64,000 bases of DNA from Desertivirga xinjiangensis (GCF_024436435.1 NZ_JAFMZP010000002.1:620001-684000), one strand, 5' to 3'; numbered from the stretch's first letter, positions 53,360-62,232 are shown. The notes: generated by a model from the sequence alone, not told the origin. Numbers and translations are program-made.

Positions 53360-54541
53360 ATGAATATTGTTCTCTTTGACGATTCCTCCAGGGAAAGCCT
53401 GTTACCTCTTACATTTACCCGTCCGGTGGCTTCTTTACGCGTTGGTATATTAACTATCGCGGAGAAATGGGAGAAGCACCTAAAGTCTGAAGAAGTATCG
53501 TTTCTCACAGCTCCTTATCTTGAAGAAAAGTTTCCATATAAAGAAGCGGATCATGGGATTTTTATTAACGGTTCTGTTTGCCCCAGTCCTCCGTTACTTG
53601 AAGCTATTGACAAGCTCGAAGACGGCTCGGCACTGTTTAAAGACAAAGTGCTTATTGCAGTTAAAGCAAAAGGAATAAATAAAGACTCTTTTAAAGATAT
53701 TGTACATTTAAGAAATATAGAATTTGAATACACTTTTACTCGAATTATCTACCCTGAAGACATCTTCAAATTTAATGACTCAGAATTAAGGATTGATTTT
53801 GAACTCCTCACTGCAGGAAGAACATCAGAAGTGCTGAGTTCTACCAACAGGATCATGGGCGATAATATCTTTGTAGAAGAAGGTGCAGCTGCCGAGTGCG
53901 CGATTTTTAATACAACCCTTGGTCCGGTCTACCTGGGAAGAAATTCGCAGGTGCTGGAGGGAGCATCTATCCGGGGAGCATTTGCATTATGCGATAATGC
54001 CCTGGTAAAAATGGGCGCTAAGATATATGGGAAAACAACTATCGGCCCGTATTCAAAAGTAGGAGGAGAGATCAACAATGCAGTCTTATACGCTAATTCT
54101 TCCAAAGGACATGAAGGTTTTCTGGGTAACTCTGTGCTAGGTGAATGGTGCAATATTGGTGCTGACAGCAATAATTCTAATCTTAAAAATAACTATGCCG
54201 AGGTAAAGCTCTGGGATTATAACCAGCGCCGCTTCCGGCGAACGGGATTGCAATTCTGCGGCTTAATAATGGGCGATCATTCAAAATGCGGAATTAATAC
54301 GATGTTTAATACCGGGACTGTTATTGGTGTGAGTGCAAATATCTTTGGCGCCGGTTATCCCCGCAATTTTATTCCTGACTTTTCATGGGGAGGGGCGCAG
54401 GGCTATGAGGTGTATGCTTTAAATAAAGTATTTGAAACAGCAGAGAAAGTGTATGAACGGCGCGGCGTTGCATTTGATAGCGCAGACAAAGAAATCCTAT
54501 CCAATATCTTCGAATTAACACGATCTTTTAGAAACTTTTAG
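53360..54541 (+). CDS. Alternative GlmU-like sugar-1-phosphate nucleotidyl/acetyltransferase
   Basis: The 393-residue protein has a nucleotidyltransferase-like N-terminus (MNIVLFDDSSRESLLPLTFTRPVASLRVGILTIAEKWEKHL) and a left-handed beta-helix C-terminus with hexapeptide repeats (GPVYLGRNSQVLEGASIRGAFALCDNALVKMGAKIYGKTTIGPYSKVGGEIN). It belongs to the Bacteroidota alternative GlmU group expected to make UDP-GlcNAc for peptidoglycan and surface sugars. It heads the tpiA-prmA row, with tpiA 10 bases downstream. Confidence 0.9.
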   Translation: MNIVLFDDSSRESLLPLTFTRPVASLRVGILTIAEKWEKHLKSEEVSFLTAPYLEEKFPYKEADHGIFINGSVCPSPPLLEAIDKLEDGSALFKDKVLIAVKAKGINKDSFKDIVHLRNIEFEYTFTRIIYPEDIFKFNDSELRIDFELLTAGRTSEVLSSTNRIMGDNIFVEEGAAAECAIFNTTLGPVYLGRNSQVLEGASIRGAFALCDNALVKMGAKIYGKTTIGPYSKVGGEINNAVLYANSSKGHEGFLGNSVLGEWCNIGADSNNSNLKNNYAEVKLWDYNQRRFRRTGLQFCGLIMGDHSKCGINTMFNTGTVIGVSANIFGAGYPRNFIPDFSWGGAQGYEVYALNKVFETAEKVYERRGVAFDSADKEILSNIFELTRSFRNF

Positions 54542-54551
54542 AATAAATAAC

Positions 54552-55319
54552 ATGAGAAAAAAAATAGTAGCTGGCAACTGGAAAATGAACCTTGATTATA
54601 CAGCAGGTCTAAGCCTGTTCTCTGAGGTGCTGAATATGGTTAACGATGAAGTAAGAGGCGATCAGGAAGTGATCGTTTGCCCACCTTCTCTTTTTGTATA
54701 TAGCCTTGCGCAGCTGGCTAAGCAGAACTCAAGAGTGAGTGTTGGAGCCCAAAATGGTCATCAGGCAGATTCAGGTGCATATACAGGCGAAATATCTGCA
54801 TCGCAAATTAAGTCGGCCGGAGCCGAGTATGTTATCCTTGGTCATTCTGAGCGCCGCCAGTATTTTGCTGAAACAAATCAGCTCCTGGCCGAAAAAACGA
54901 ACGCTGCTTTAAAGAATGATTTGAAACCGATCTTCTGTATTGGAGAGACACTGGACGAGCGTAACCAGAATATTCACTTTCAACTTATAAAAACGCAGCT
55001 AGAAGAAGGTGTATTTCATTTATCAGCTGAGGAGTTTGCTAAGATTGTTTTGGCTTATGAGCCTGTGTGGGCAATTGGTACAGGCGTAACAGCCAGTCCG
55101 GAGCAGGCTCAGGAGATACACGCTTTCATTCGTTCCGAGATCGCTGCAAAATACGGTGCAGAGGTTGCTCAGAATACGACAATATTGTACGGCGGAAGCT
55201 GCAATCCTAAAAACGCTGCTGAACTATTTTCACAAGCCGATATCGACGGAGGGTTAATTGGTGGAGCTTCTTTGAAGTCAAGGGATTTTACAGATATCAT
55301 CAAAGCTTTTAATAAATAG
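54552..55319 (+). CDS. tpiA: Triose-phosphate isomerase
   Basis: The 255-residue TIM barrel interconverts glyceraldehyde-3-phosphate and dihydroxyacetone phosphate. Visible active-site parts: GNWKMN (catalytic Lys near residue 12), YVILGHSERRQYF (His), LAYEPVWAIGTG (Glu) and LYGGSCNPKNAAELF with GLIGGASLK for phosphate binding. It lies between the glmU-like gene (10 bases upstream) and prmA (three bases downstream), so the three are co-transcribed. Confidence 0.98.
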   Translation: MRKKIVAGNWKMNLDYTAGLSLFSEVLNMVNDEVRGDQEVIVCPPSLFVYSLAQLAKQNSRVSVGAQNGHQADSGAYTGEISASQIKSAGAEYVILGHSERRQYFAETNQLLAEKTNAALKNDLKPIFCIGETLDERNQNIHFQLIKTQLEEGVFHLSAEEFAKIVLAYEPVWAIGTGVTASPEQAQEIHAFIRSEIAAKYGAEVAQNTTILYGGSCNPKNAAELFSQADIDGGLIGGASLKSRDFTDIIKAFNK

Positions 55320-55322
55320 ATT

Positions 55323-56162
55323 TTGGATTATTACGAATTTGTTTTCAAGCTTGCTTCAGATGAGGACTATCACAAGGATCTATTGATCAACTCCTTGTCT
55401 GAAGCCGGCTTTGACACTTTTGAAGAGACTTCTGAAGGCTTTAATGCCTACATTATTTCAACTGATTTCGATCAGCAAAAGTTAAATGATGCGTTGACCG
55501 GTTATGATGCGATGTTCTCATTTTCTTATGAGAAGAGTCTTATTCCGCAAAAGAACTGGAATGAGGTTTGGGAGAGCAACTTCGAACCTTTGGTGATAAA
55601 TGATCAGTGTTATGTTCGCGCTACTTTCCATGCACCCATGCCGGAATTTCCTTACGAGATAGTCATTGATCCTAAGATGGCTTTCGGGACGGGGCATCAT
55701 CAAACCACAACCATGATGATGGAATTTATTCTGGAAGAAGATCTTAGATATAAAGAAGTGTTAGACATGGGTTGTGGTACTGGCATTCTGGCAATTCTTG
55801 CCGAGAAATGCGGAGCTAAAGAACTCCTGGCTATGGACTATGACCAGGTTTGCTATGATAGTACCGTTGAAAATACTCAACTTAACCAATGCAAAAACAT
55901 ACACGTTCTTTGCGGCTCTAAGGAAATAATTCCCGATAAAAAGTTCAACATTATCCTGGCCAATATTAACCGCAATATACTAATCGACCAGATAGACCGT
56001 TATTCTAAAGTCTTAGCAACTGACGGTCTGCTGTTTATGAGTGGCTTTTATCAGGAAGATTTGCCTTTGATCACGGCTGAAGCAGCAAAATATAATCTTA
56101 ATTATTCTTTACATAAATTAATGGATAGATGGGTTGCTGTTAAGTTTGTGAAACAAAATTAA
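55323..56162 (+). CDS. prmA: Ribosomal protein L11 methyltransferase
   Basis: The 279-residue SAM-dependent enzyme trimethylates ribosomal protein L11. The N-terminal domain is followed by NWNEVWESNFEPLVINDQCYVRATFHAP, PKMAFGTGHHQTTTMMMEFI, the SAM motif VLDMGCGTGILAILAEKCGAK, and IILANINRNILIDQIDRYS. The start is TTG at 55323, three bases after the tpiA stop; the frame has no nearby ATG. It follows tpiA closely, so translation may be coupled. Confidence 0.95.
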   Translation: MDYYEFVFKLASDEDYHKDLLINSLSEAGFDTFEETSEGFNAYIISTDFDQQKLNDALTGYDAMFSFSYEKSLIPQKNWNEVWESNFEPLVINDQCYVRATFHAPMPEFPYEIVIDPKMAFGTGHHQTTTMMMEFILEEDLRYKEVLDMGCGTGILAILAEKCGAKELLAMDYDQVCYDSTVENTQLNQCKNIHVLCGSKEIIPDKKFNIILANINRNILIDQIDRYSKVLATDGLLFMSGFYQEDLPLITAEAAKYNLNYSLHKLMDRWVAVKFVKQN

Positions 56163-56174
56163 ATTAGATCTTTT

Positions 56175-56182
56175 TATCTTTG
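56175..56182 (+). promoter_or_regulatory. Candidate -7 box for mpl
   Basis: TATCTTTG matches TAnnTTTG and lies 35 bases before the mpl ATG at 56218, just after the prmA stop. No clear -33 element is at the best distance. Confidence 0.5.
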
Positions 56183-56217
56183 TCTTTTACTTCTAGGAAT
56201 TAACTTCGGGTATTTAA

Positions 56218-57576
56218 ATGCGGATACATTTAATAGCAATAGGGGGAAGTGCCATGCATAATATGGCTATTGCCCTGAGTAAAAAAGGTCATACGGTGAG
56301 CGGGTCGGATGATGCGATTTTTGAACCATCATTCTCAAGATTGAAACGGTTTGATATCCTGCCAGCCGAAATGGGTTGGTTTCCCGAAAATATTACTTCA
56401 GACATAGATGCGGTAATACTTGGAATGCATGCGCGGCCTGATAATCCTGAACTCTTGAAGGCACAGGAACTGGGACTAAAAGTATATTCTTATCCGGAAT
56501 ATGTTTATGAGCAGTCTAAGGATAAGATCCGTGTGGTAATTGGTGGGAGTCACGGAAAGACAAGCATCACCTCGATGATCCTGCACGTACTTAAACAGTC
56601 GGGCATAAACTGTGATTTTTTGGTTGGAGCTCAGCTTGAAGGTTTCGACACTATGGTTCAGTTAAGCGATGCGCCTGTAATCATTATTGAAGGGGACGAG
56701 TATCTGTCCTCGCCAATTGATCGTAGGCCAAAGTTTCATTTATACCGCGCGACAACAGGTGTTATAAGCGGGATTGCCTGGGATCATATAAATGTATTTC
56801 CAACGTTCGATAACTATGTTGAACAGTTTCGTCTGTTTTTGACGACAATTGAGCCTGGAGGAACAATTATTTATAATCAGGAAGATGAGACAGTTGCCGG
56901 GCTGGTGAAAAAAGAGGATGTTAATTTAAAGAAAGAAGCATATTCGTCACCAGAAAGTTTCATAAAGGACGGAATAACATATTTGAAAGTTGACGAACAA
57001 TCTACCCCTTTGCTTGTTTTTGGTAAGCATAACCTGCAGAACATTGAAGCGGCTCGCCATGTTTGTAATAGTTTAGGGGTAAATGATAAACAATTTTATC
57101 TTTCAATTAGTACATTTAAAGGCGCTGCGAGGAGACTGGAGCTGTTGGGGAAAAATTCTTTCACATCAGTCTATAAAGATTTCGCTCATTCTCCGTCTAA
57201 ATTAAGAGCCACAATTGACGCCGTTAAGGAGCAATTTCCTGAAAGACAAGTGGTAGCTGTGATGGAATTGCATACATTCAGTAGTCTAAATAAGGATTTT
57301 CTGAATGAATACAGGGGGTGCATGGATATGACAGATGTGGCAGTCGTATTTATATGCAACAAGACATTTGAACAAAAAAAGTTGGAACCTTATGGTCAAA
57401 ATATAGTAAAACAAGCATTTGGTAACAATCAGTTAAATTTCTTCAGTGAGACCGAAATGTTGGTAGAGTTTTTGCGCTCTATTAATTATAAGAGTAAAAA
57501 CTTGCTTCTTATGAGTTCTGGAAATTTTGGCGGATTAGATTTGGAAGGCTTTGCTGAGAGCGTTTTGAGTGATTAG
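56218..57576 (+). CDS. mpl: UDP-MurNAc:L-Ala-gamma-D-Glu-meso-DAP ligase
   Basis: This 452-residue Mur-ligase-family enzyme recycles the peptidoglycan tripeptide by joining it to UDP-MurNAc. It begins with IHLIAIGGSAMHNMAIALSKKGHTVSGSDDAIFEPS (the UDP-binding domain), then VVIGGSHGKTSITSMILHVLKQSG (ATP loop), the metal/carbamate region IIIEGDEYLSSPIDRRPKFHLYRA, FGKHNLQNIEAARHVC and DFAHSPSKLRATIDAVKEQFPERQVVAVMELHTFSSLN. It has its own promoter motif and is followed by an XRE regulator after 24 bases. Confidence 0.95.
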   Translation: MRIHLIAIGGSAMHNMAIALSKKGHTVSGSDDAIFEPSFSRLKRFDILPAEMGWFPENITSDIDAVILGMHARPDNPELLKAQELGLKVYSYPEYVYEQSKDKIRVVIGGSHGKTSITSMILHVLKQSGINCDFLVGAQLEGFDTMVQLSDAPVIIIEGDEYLSSPIDRRPKFHLYRATTGVISGIAWDHINVFPTFDNYVEQFRLFLTTIEPGGTIIYNQEDETVAGLVKKEDVNLKKEAYSSPESFIKDGITYLKVDEQSTPLLVFGKHNLQNIEAARHVCNSLGVNDKQFYLSISTFKGAARRLELLGKNSFTSVYKDFAHSPSKLRATIDAVKEQFPERQVVAVMELHTFSSLNKDFLNEYRGCMDMTDVAVVFICNKTFEQKKLEPYGQNIVKQAFGNNQLNFFSETEMLVEFLRSINYKSKNLLLMSSGNFGGLDLEGFAESVLSD

Positions 57577-57600
57577 AGGTATAAAAAAAAGTAAAGGAAA

Positions 57601-57942
57601 ATGAAAACATTAGGAAAAAAAATAAGACTCCTGAGGCATCAAAAAGCCTGGAGCCAGGAAGATGTAGCAAAACGGTTGGATATTTCTATTCCTGCGTTCT
57701 CTAAAATTGAAACAGGTATAACGGATATTAATTTATCCCGTTTGGAGCAAATTGCTAAACTATTTGATATGACAGTAGTGCAACTGCTTACCTATAATGA
57801 TAATGAGCAGCAGGAGAAGTACGTTTCAGAACTGGAGGTTATTTCCAAGAGGCTTCAGGACAGAGAGTCTGAGGTAATCGAGCTACAGAAAAAGATCATT
57901 GATCTGTTTGAGGAAATCAGAAGAACTAAAGTACTTGCTTAA
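57601..57942 (+). CDS. XRE-family helix-turn-helix protein with coiled coil
   Basis: The 113-residue protein has an N-terminal HTH_3 domain (LGKKIRLLRHQKAWSQEDVAKRLDISIPAFSKIETGITDINLSRLEQIAKLFDM) and a C-terminal coiled coil (EQQEKYVSELEVISKRLQDRESEVIELQKKIIDLFEEIRR). The coil probably drives dimerisation. It follows mpl by 24 bases and may share its transcript. The target is unknown. It ends inside a bidirectional terminator. Confidence 0.93.
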   Translation: MKTLGKKIRLLRHQKAWSQEDVAKRLDISIPAFSKIETGITDINLSRLEQIAKLFDMTVVQLLTYNDNEQQEKYVSELEVISKRLQDRESEVIELQKKIIDLFEEIRRTKVLA

Positions 57943-57970
57943 AAAATGCCCCTTTCGAAGGGGCATTTTT
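57942..57970. terminator. Intrinsic terminator, bidirectional
   Basis: AAAAATGCCCCTT and AAGGGGCATTTTT arms around a TCG loop form a near-perfect hairpin shared by the convergent XRE and GNAT-like genes. Confidence 0.9.
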
Positions 57971-57971
57971 A

Positions 57972-59090
57972 TTAAAATACTTTTCTTAAGGTGACATGCT
58001 TTTTGCCAAAAGTAGCACCTGTTGCTTCATGGATGGCAAGCATCTTTTCGTTAAAGTCGCCCACCCAGGAAAGTTCTAACTCTTCATATTGCTTCAAAGG
58101 AAGAACATACTCTTTCAATTTTATGAACATGGCGCTTTCAAGTCCGTGTTTTTGATAGGCTTCCTTAGTCCCCATAACCACGGCTCTCATCCGGGAAACG
58201 CCCCTCCACCGGTAATATAAAAATTTCATCTTTTCTATCAAACCTAGTTTTCCTTTAAGAGGTTTAATGATCTGGTTTGCATCTGGAAGTATCAGGACAA
58301 AAGAAGCAGGTTCGCCATTCACATAAGCAAACCAGATTAGCTTTGGATCCATAATGGCCTTCATTTTATTAAAGCTTTCCAGAAGTGTAGCCTTATTGAT
58401 AGGTACGAAGTTTTCGAAGTTCTTCCAGGCATCATTATAAATTTCCATAAAATCGGCTGCAAATTGGTCGATCTCATGGATATTCAGGTGCTTGAAAGTA
58501 TAGCCTGGTTTCCGGATGACCCACTCGGCAATTTTTGTGAATCGCTCAGGAAAAGGTTTGTTAACACTTAAATGGTTTGTTATCTGCTCATATAAAGGCA
58601 GGAACCCATAAGAGTCGAACAGCTTTTTGTAATAGGGCGGATGATAATTCATTCCATAAGAAGGATGAGTAAACCCACTTACCAGGAGTCCCCAGAATGT
58701 GTCGTTTTCGCCGAAGTTAATGGGGCCGTCCATTGCCTGCATTCCTTTGTTCATGAGCCATTCTTTCGCTGTATCGAAAAGTAGGTTAGCGATTTTCTGA
58801 TCATCGATACATTCAAAAAAGCCGATCCCTCCGGTTGGTTGAGGATATGAATTTGCTTTCTTATAATTTATGAAAGCAGCAATCCGGCCAGCTAAATTGC
58901 CATTCTCATCTTTTACAATCCAGCGCGTAATAGTTCCATGTTGATGAAAGTTGTTCTTTGCCGGATCAAATATTTTTTCAATGTCTTCATCTAAGGGGCA
59001 AACCCAAACCGGGTCATTTTTATAGATAAGTCGCGCAACATTTAAAAAGTCTTTTTTGTTTCCCTTATTCTGTACCTCAGTAATTGTCAT
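57972..59090 (-). CDS. GNAT-like N-acyltransferase-fold protein
   Basis: This 372-residue protein resembles Bacteroidota proteins with a tandem GNAT-like fold: KKDFLNVARLIYKNDPVWVCPLDEDIEKIFDPAKN, GRIAAFINYKKA, GGIGFFECIDDQKIANLLFDTAKEWLMNKGMQAMDGPINFGENDTFWGLLVSGF, and a second half starting YTFKHLNIHEIDQFAADFMEIYNDAWKNFENF. The acceptor is unknown. It converges with the XRE gene and is followed upstream by a small acidic gene on the same strand. Confidence 0.85.
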   Translation of the reverse strand: MTITEVQNKGNKKDFLNVARLIYKNDPVWVCPLDEDIEKIFDPAKNNFHQHGTITRWIVKDENGNLAGRIAAFINYKKANSYPQPTGGIGFFECIDDQKIANLLFDTAKEWLMNKGMQAMDGPINFGENDTFWGLLVSGFTHPSYGMNYHPPYYKKLFDSYGFLPLYEQITNHLSVNKPFPERFTKIAEWVIRKPGYTFKHLNIHEIDQFAADFMEIYNDAWKNFENFVPINKATLLESFNKMKAIMDPKLIWFAYVNGEPASFVLILPDANQIIKPLKGKLGLIEKMKFLYYRWRGVSRMRAVVMGTKEAYQKHGLESAMFIKLKEYVLPLKQYEELELSWVGDFNEKMLAIHEATGATFGKKHVTLRKVF

Positions 59091-59161
59091 AGGTTTTTAC
59101 AAGCAATATAAAAAAAGCATTCAAAGATGAATGCTTTCCTGTAAAAAGTATTTAAGAAAAA

Positions 59162-59332
59162 CTAATAATCGTCGTCATCATCGTAAGAGCTAAATTCATC
59201 AAAGCCACCCAGATCATCAATTTGTTCATCAAAGTCATCGTCGTCATAGCTTTTGTTTGCTTTTGAATCAACAGGCTTACTGTCTGACATTTTAGCGCTG
59301 TTTGCTGTGCTTGGCTTCTTCGGCGTTCTCAT
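59162..59332 (-). CDS. Small acidic protein (56 residues)
   Basis: The ATG at 59330-59332 opens a 56-residue frame too short for many gene callers. The N-terminus is basic (MRTPKKPSTANSAK) and the rest is acidic with Asp runs (SYDDDDFDEQIDDLGGFDEFSSYDDDDDY). It is probably disordered. Asp-rich tails like this often contact basic proteins or nucleic acid-binding partners; that is inference. It lies between scpB and the GNAT-like gene on the same strand. I recall similar acidic proteins in relatives but could not check. Confidence 0.6.
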   Translation of the reverse strand: MRTPKKPSTANSAKMSDSKPVDSKANKSYDDDDFDEQIDDLGGFDEFSSYDDDDDY

Positions 59333-59455
59333 AATACTCGGTAATTGGGTAAGTTTCTAATCAAATTGATTTAAACACTAATTTAATGTAATTTTTTTAT
59401 TTCTGTCCAAGGCAAAAATAAAATAAAATCCAGGGATGCAGAAAGCAGGGCCCAA

Positions 59456-60034
59456 TTATTCTTTATTTTCTCCGATTTCGTTTTCGTCAGTTGCAATATC
59501 TTTTAATTGAGGTAATTCGGCACTGCTGTTAATTCCGAAGTAGTCCATGAATAATGAACTGGTGGAATAGAGAATGGGTTTTCCGATTGTTTCCGCCTTG
59601 CCAGATATAGTGATCAGCTCTTTCTCAAGTAATTTTTGAATGGTATAATCACAGCTAACCCCTCTTATCTGTTCAATTTCAAGTTTAGTTATGGGCTGCC
59701 GGTAAGCAATAATTGCCAAGGTTTCGAGGGCTGCCTGACTAAGCTTCTTTTTTGATCGCTGCATTTGCAACTGGTTCACGATCTGGTGAAATCTTTTCTT
59801 CGTAAGAAACTGGTATCCGCCATTCAGCTGAACTAAGGAGAATGCAAATTCGTCGCTGTCATACTTTCTGCGGATAATTTCTAAGTGTGATGCAATTTTC
59901 TCTGCTGTTAGTGTCTCTTCTTCACTGCCTTGCAATACCTGCACTATTTCATCAGAGGTAAGGCTCTGTTCAGAAGCAAATATTAAGGCTTCAATATTTA
60001 ACTGTAGTTGCTCCAAATCTGTTTTTTTTGGCAA
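59456..60034 (-). CDS. scpB: Segregation and condensation protein B
   Basis: The 192-residue protein has the two winged helix-turn-helix domains of ScpB: LNIEALIFASEQSLTSDEIVQVLQGSEEE, EFAFSLVQLNGGYQFLTKKRFHQIVNQL, KKLSQAALETLAIIAYRQPITKLEIEQIRGVSCDYTIQKLLEKELI. It acts with ScpA and Smc in chromosome compaction. The start is TTG (60032-60034). scpA is not in view. The C-terminus is acidic. Confidence 0.94.
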   Translation of the reverse strand: MPKKTDLEQLQLNIEALIFASEQSLTSDEIVQVLQGSEEETLTAEKIASHLEIIRRKYDSDEFAFSLVQLNGGYQFLTKKRFHQIVNQLQMQRSKKKLSQAALETLAIIAYRQPITKLEIEQIRGVSCDYTIQKLLEKELITISGKAETIGKPILYSTSSLFMDYFGINSSAELPQLKDIATDENEIGENKE

Positions 60035-60176
60035 ACTTAATTAAAAATTCTTCTTTAAGGCGTTAGAGAAAGGTGCATTTGAAAACTCACAGCGAGCGAT
60101 TTTGTCAGTCTAATTTAATAATTGCTTTTATAAGTAGCATTTTTAGGCGATTTGATTCTAACAGGCAAAACGTTTT

Positions 60177-61403
60177 ATGAAGAAAGTTAATTATATACCT
60201 GTTCTTTTGGTGCTAACACTTGTGTTGTTGATGGACCTATATGTCTTTCAAGGCATCAAGGTGCTTTTACTTGCTGGTGGTATAAGCTTGGGATATCCCG
60301 TTTGGGGGCTTTATTGGCTGGTATCGGTTACAATTGCCGCCACTTTTACTTATAATGTTATCCGTGCGCTTTCGACAGGAAACATTCCGTCTTACTTTAA
60401 TTTCGCAGTAAATACTTTTCTGACTTTTTTCGTGACAAAACTAGTTTTTGTGTTGGTTCTATTTGCTGAGGACGTTTTCAGAATGGGATATGCGATTTTT
60501 AATGATGGCAGGTGGCCGGAACGTTTTCATTTTATCAGTCAAATGGCTCTTATGCTTTCTGCCTTTCCGTTTTTCTCTTTTCTGTACGGAGTTACTAAAG
60601 GCAAATACAATTATAAAATACACAGGCATAAACTTCATTTTGAAGACTTGCCTCCGGTATTTGATGGTTTTAAGATTATTCAGATTTCAGATATACATGC
60701 TGGCAGTTTTGACAACCCTAAAGCAGTGAAAAGAGGAGTAAAGTTAATAAATGCAGAAAACGCCGATCTGGTTGTCTTCACAGGGGACCTAGTGAACAAT
60801 AAATCAGAGGAAATAATCCCGTGGCTAAGTACTTTCAGTGAGATTAGAGCTAAATATGGAAAATTGTCAGTGTTAGGAAACCACGATTATGGGGATTACG
60901 TCCGGTGGGATAGTATCAACGAAAAAATAGCAAATCTGAACAGTTTAAAAAAATATCATGCTGAGATAGGATTTCGTTTACTGTTGGATGAAAGTGTGAG
61001 TATAAGAAAGGGCGGCGAAGAGATTAAAATACTTGGGGTGGAGAATTGGGGTTTGGGTTTTGGAGAAAGAGGAGATCTGAAAAAATCGATGAGGGATTTG
61101 AATCCTTCAGATTTCAAAGTATTATTATCGCACGATCCTACGCATTGGCACACGATTGTTAAAAATTATCCTGTCAAAGTCCATCTCACGCTTTCAGGAC
61201 ATACACATGGCATGCAGTTTGGTATTGAGGCGCTGGGATTAAAGTGGAGTCCGGTCAAATACAGGTACCCACATTGGGCAGGACTGGCGCATGAGAATGG
61301 AAGGTATTTGTACATCAACAGAGGATTTGGCTTCCTGGGTTTTTCGGGAAGGGTAGGAATATGGCCCGAAATAACGGAAATTACTTTACACAAAAGTGTG
61401 TGA
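60177..61403 (+). CDS. Membrane-associated metallophosphoesterase (YaeI/YkuE-like)
   Basis: The 408-residue protein has about four membrane segments in residues 1-140, then a calcineurin-like domain: FKIIQISDIHAGSF, ADLVVFTGDLVNNKSEE, LSVLGNHDYGDYV, KVLLSHDPTHW, LTLSGHTHGMQFG. The conserved Asp, His and Asn bind two metals. Relatives (YkuE, LpxG-like) act on lipid phosphates at the membrane. The final SPVKYRYPHWAGL and YINRGFGFLGFSGRVGIWPEIT match this group. Confidence 0.92.
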   Translation: MKKVNYIPVLLVLTLVLLMDLYVFQGIKVLLLAGGISLGYPVWGLYWLVSVTIAATFTYNVIRALSTGNIPSYFNFAVNTFLTFFVTKLVFVLVLFAEDVFRMGYAIFNDGRWPERFHFISQMALMLSAFPFFSFLYGVTKGKYNYKIHRHKLHFEDLPPVFDGFKIIQISDIHAGSFDNPKAVKRGVKLINAENADLVVFTGDLVNNKSEEIIPWLSTFSEIRAKYGKLSVLGNHDYGDYVRWDSINEKIANLNSLKKYHAEIGFRLLLDESVSIRKGGEEIKILGVENWGLGFGERGDLKKSMRDLNPSDFKVLLSHDPTHWHTIVKNYPVKVHLTLSGHTHGMQFGIEALGLKWSPVKYRYPHWAGLAHENGRYLYINRGFGFLGFSGRVGIWPEITEITLHKSV

Positions 61404-61470
61404 TGTATATACAATGTCTTTAATTAGAAGTACTCAAGGCCTTACCGGACTTAATATTCGCTATTTTCGA

Positions 61471-61520
61471 AAAAAAAAGAGCCAGATTAAAAATCTGACT
61501 CTACATCTACCTATGAAAAA
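61471..61520 (-). ncRNA. Candidate small RNA 3' end: orphan terminator plus motif
   Basis: A hairpin (61478-61502, AGAGCCAGAT/ATCTGACTCT) is preceded on the plus strand by A8, so on the minus strand it reads as a terminator. ACATCTACCTATGAAAAAC follows on the plus strand, resembling the motif at 26169-26200. No minus-strand gene ends here: the next one to the right is beyond 63.7 kb. On the plus strand a 15-codon frame begins in the motif. Confidence 0.35.
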
Positions 61521-61529
61521 CATGTCCTC

Positions 61530-61557
61530 TTTGGAAAGGACACTATTATTACGTTTG
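61530..61557 (+). promoter_or_regulatory. Candidate promoter of the 123-residue gene
   Basis: TACGTTTG (61550-61557) matches TAnnTTTG, with TTTG at 61530-61533 sixteen bases upstream, close to the usual spacing. The start codon is at 61590, giving a leader of about 25 bases. Confidence 0.5.
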
Positions 61558-61589
61558 TAATTCAGTTAATGTTACATCAAAAATCAATT

Positions 61590-61961
61590 ATGCAGGAACA
61601 TTTAATAATTAAACTTTCGGGGATCAGCCTCAATGGAATGATCAGTCGTGCAGCAGAACCTGGATCTATACTTTTAAATGAGTTTTTATTCAATAAAAAC
61701 AGAATAGAAGATCTGCTGATGGGCTATTATTTTAATGCACGAGGTCGTGTTTTCAATGTGATGATCAATAAACCTGTTATGGAAGATGAAAGTAACGGCT
61801 ATTTATATGTACATTATTCCATCGGACATTTTAATGCTTGTGCTGATGTAGACAGTTTCCATGAAGAAAAGATGAAATTAAGTTTTGTTCTGAATATGGA
61901 CAAAGCGGAGCTGAATATTTCCGGAGAGTATTTTCCAGAAAGGGAGCCTGACGAGTTTTAA
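61590..61961 (+). CDS. Small hypothetical protein
   Basis: From the ATG at 61590 the frame has 123 residues; an ATG 21 bases earlier is possible. The protein is beta-rich and soluble (LIIKLSGISLNGMISRAAEPGSILLNEFLFNKNRIEDLLMGYYFNARGRVFNVMINKPVM). No family was recognised. It has a plausible promoter, an ordinary start and intact frame. Confidence 0.6.
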   Translation: MQEHLIIKLSGISLNGMISRAAEPGSILLNEFLFNKNRIEDLLMGYYFNARGRVFNVMINKPVMEDESNGYLYVHYSIGHFNACADVDSFHEEKMKLSFVLNMDKAELNISGEYFPEREPDEF

Positions 61962-62022
61962 AATTGGCGGTAGAAGAGAAAACTTTTAAAATGCTTTTTA
62001 AGTTATCTTTAATAAAGTCTAT

Positions 62023-62232
62023 ATGAGACCGCATTCAGATGAGGATATAATACGAAAGGCATCCCTGCAGGATAAAGAGGCCGGATTAATAAGAGACAAT
62101 AAAATTGATATTGCTGTAGATATGGAAGACGACCATGGAACACTGCATACCTATGTGGTTTCTTTTGAAAGGAGCCCCGGTTCAGAAGGGGGGTGGAAAT
62201 TTTTAGAGCTAAATGAGCTAAGTTCTTTATAA
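62023..62232 (+). CDS. Small hypothetical protein
   Basis: This 69-residue protein has no recognised family. It is acidic (DEDIIRKASLQDKEAGLIRDNKIDIAVDMEDDHGTLHTYVVSFERSPGSEGGWKF) and soluble. It lies between the 123-residue gene and the MCP-like gene, all on the plus strand with moderate gaps. The evidence is just an intact frame with sensible composition. Confidence 0.5.
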   Translation: MRPHSDEDIIRKASLQDKEAGLIRDNKIDIAVDMEDDHGTLHTYVVSFERSPGSEGGWKFLELNELSSL

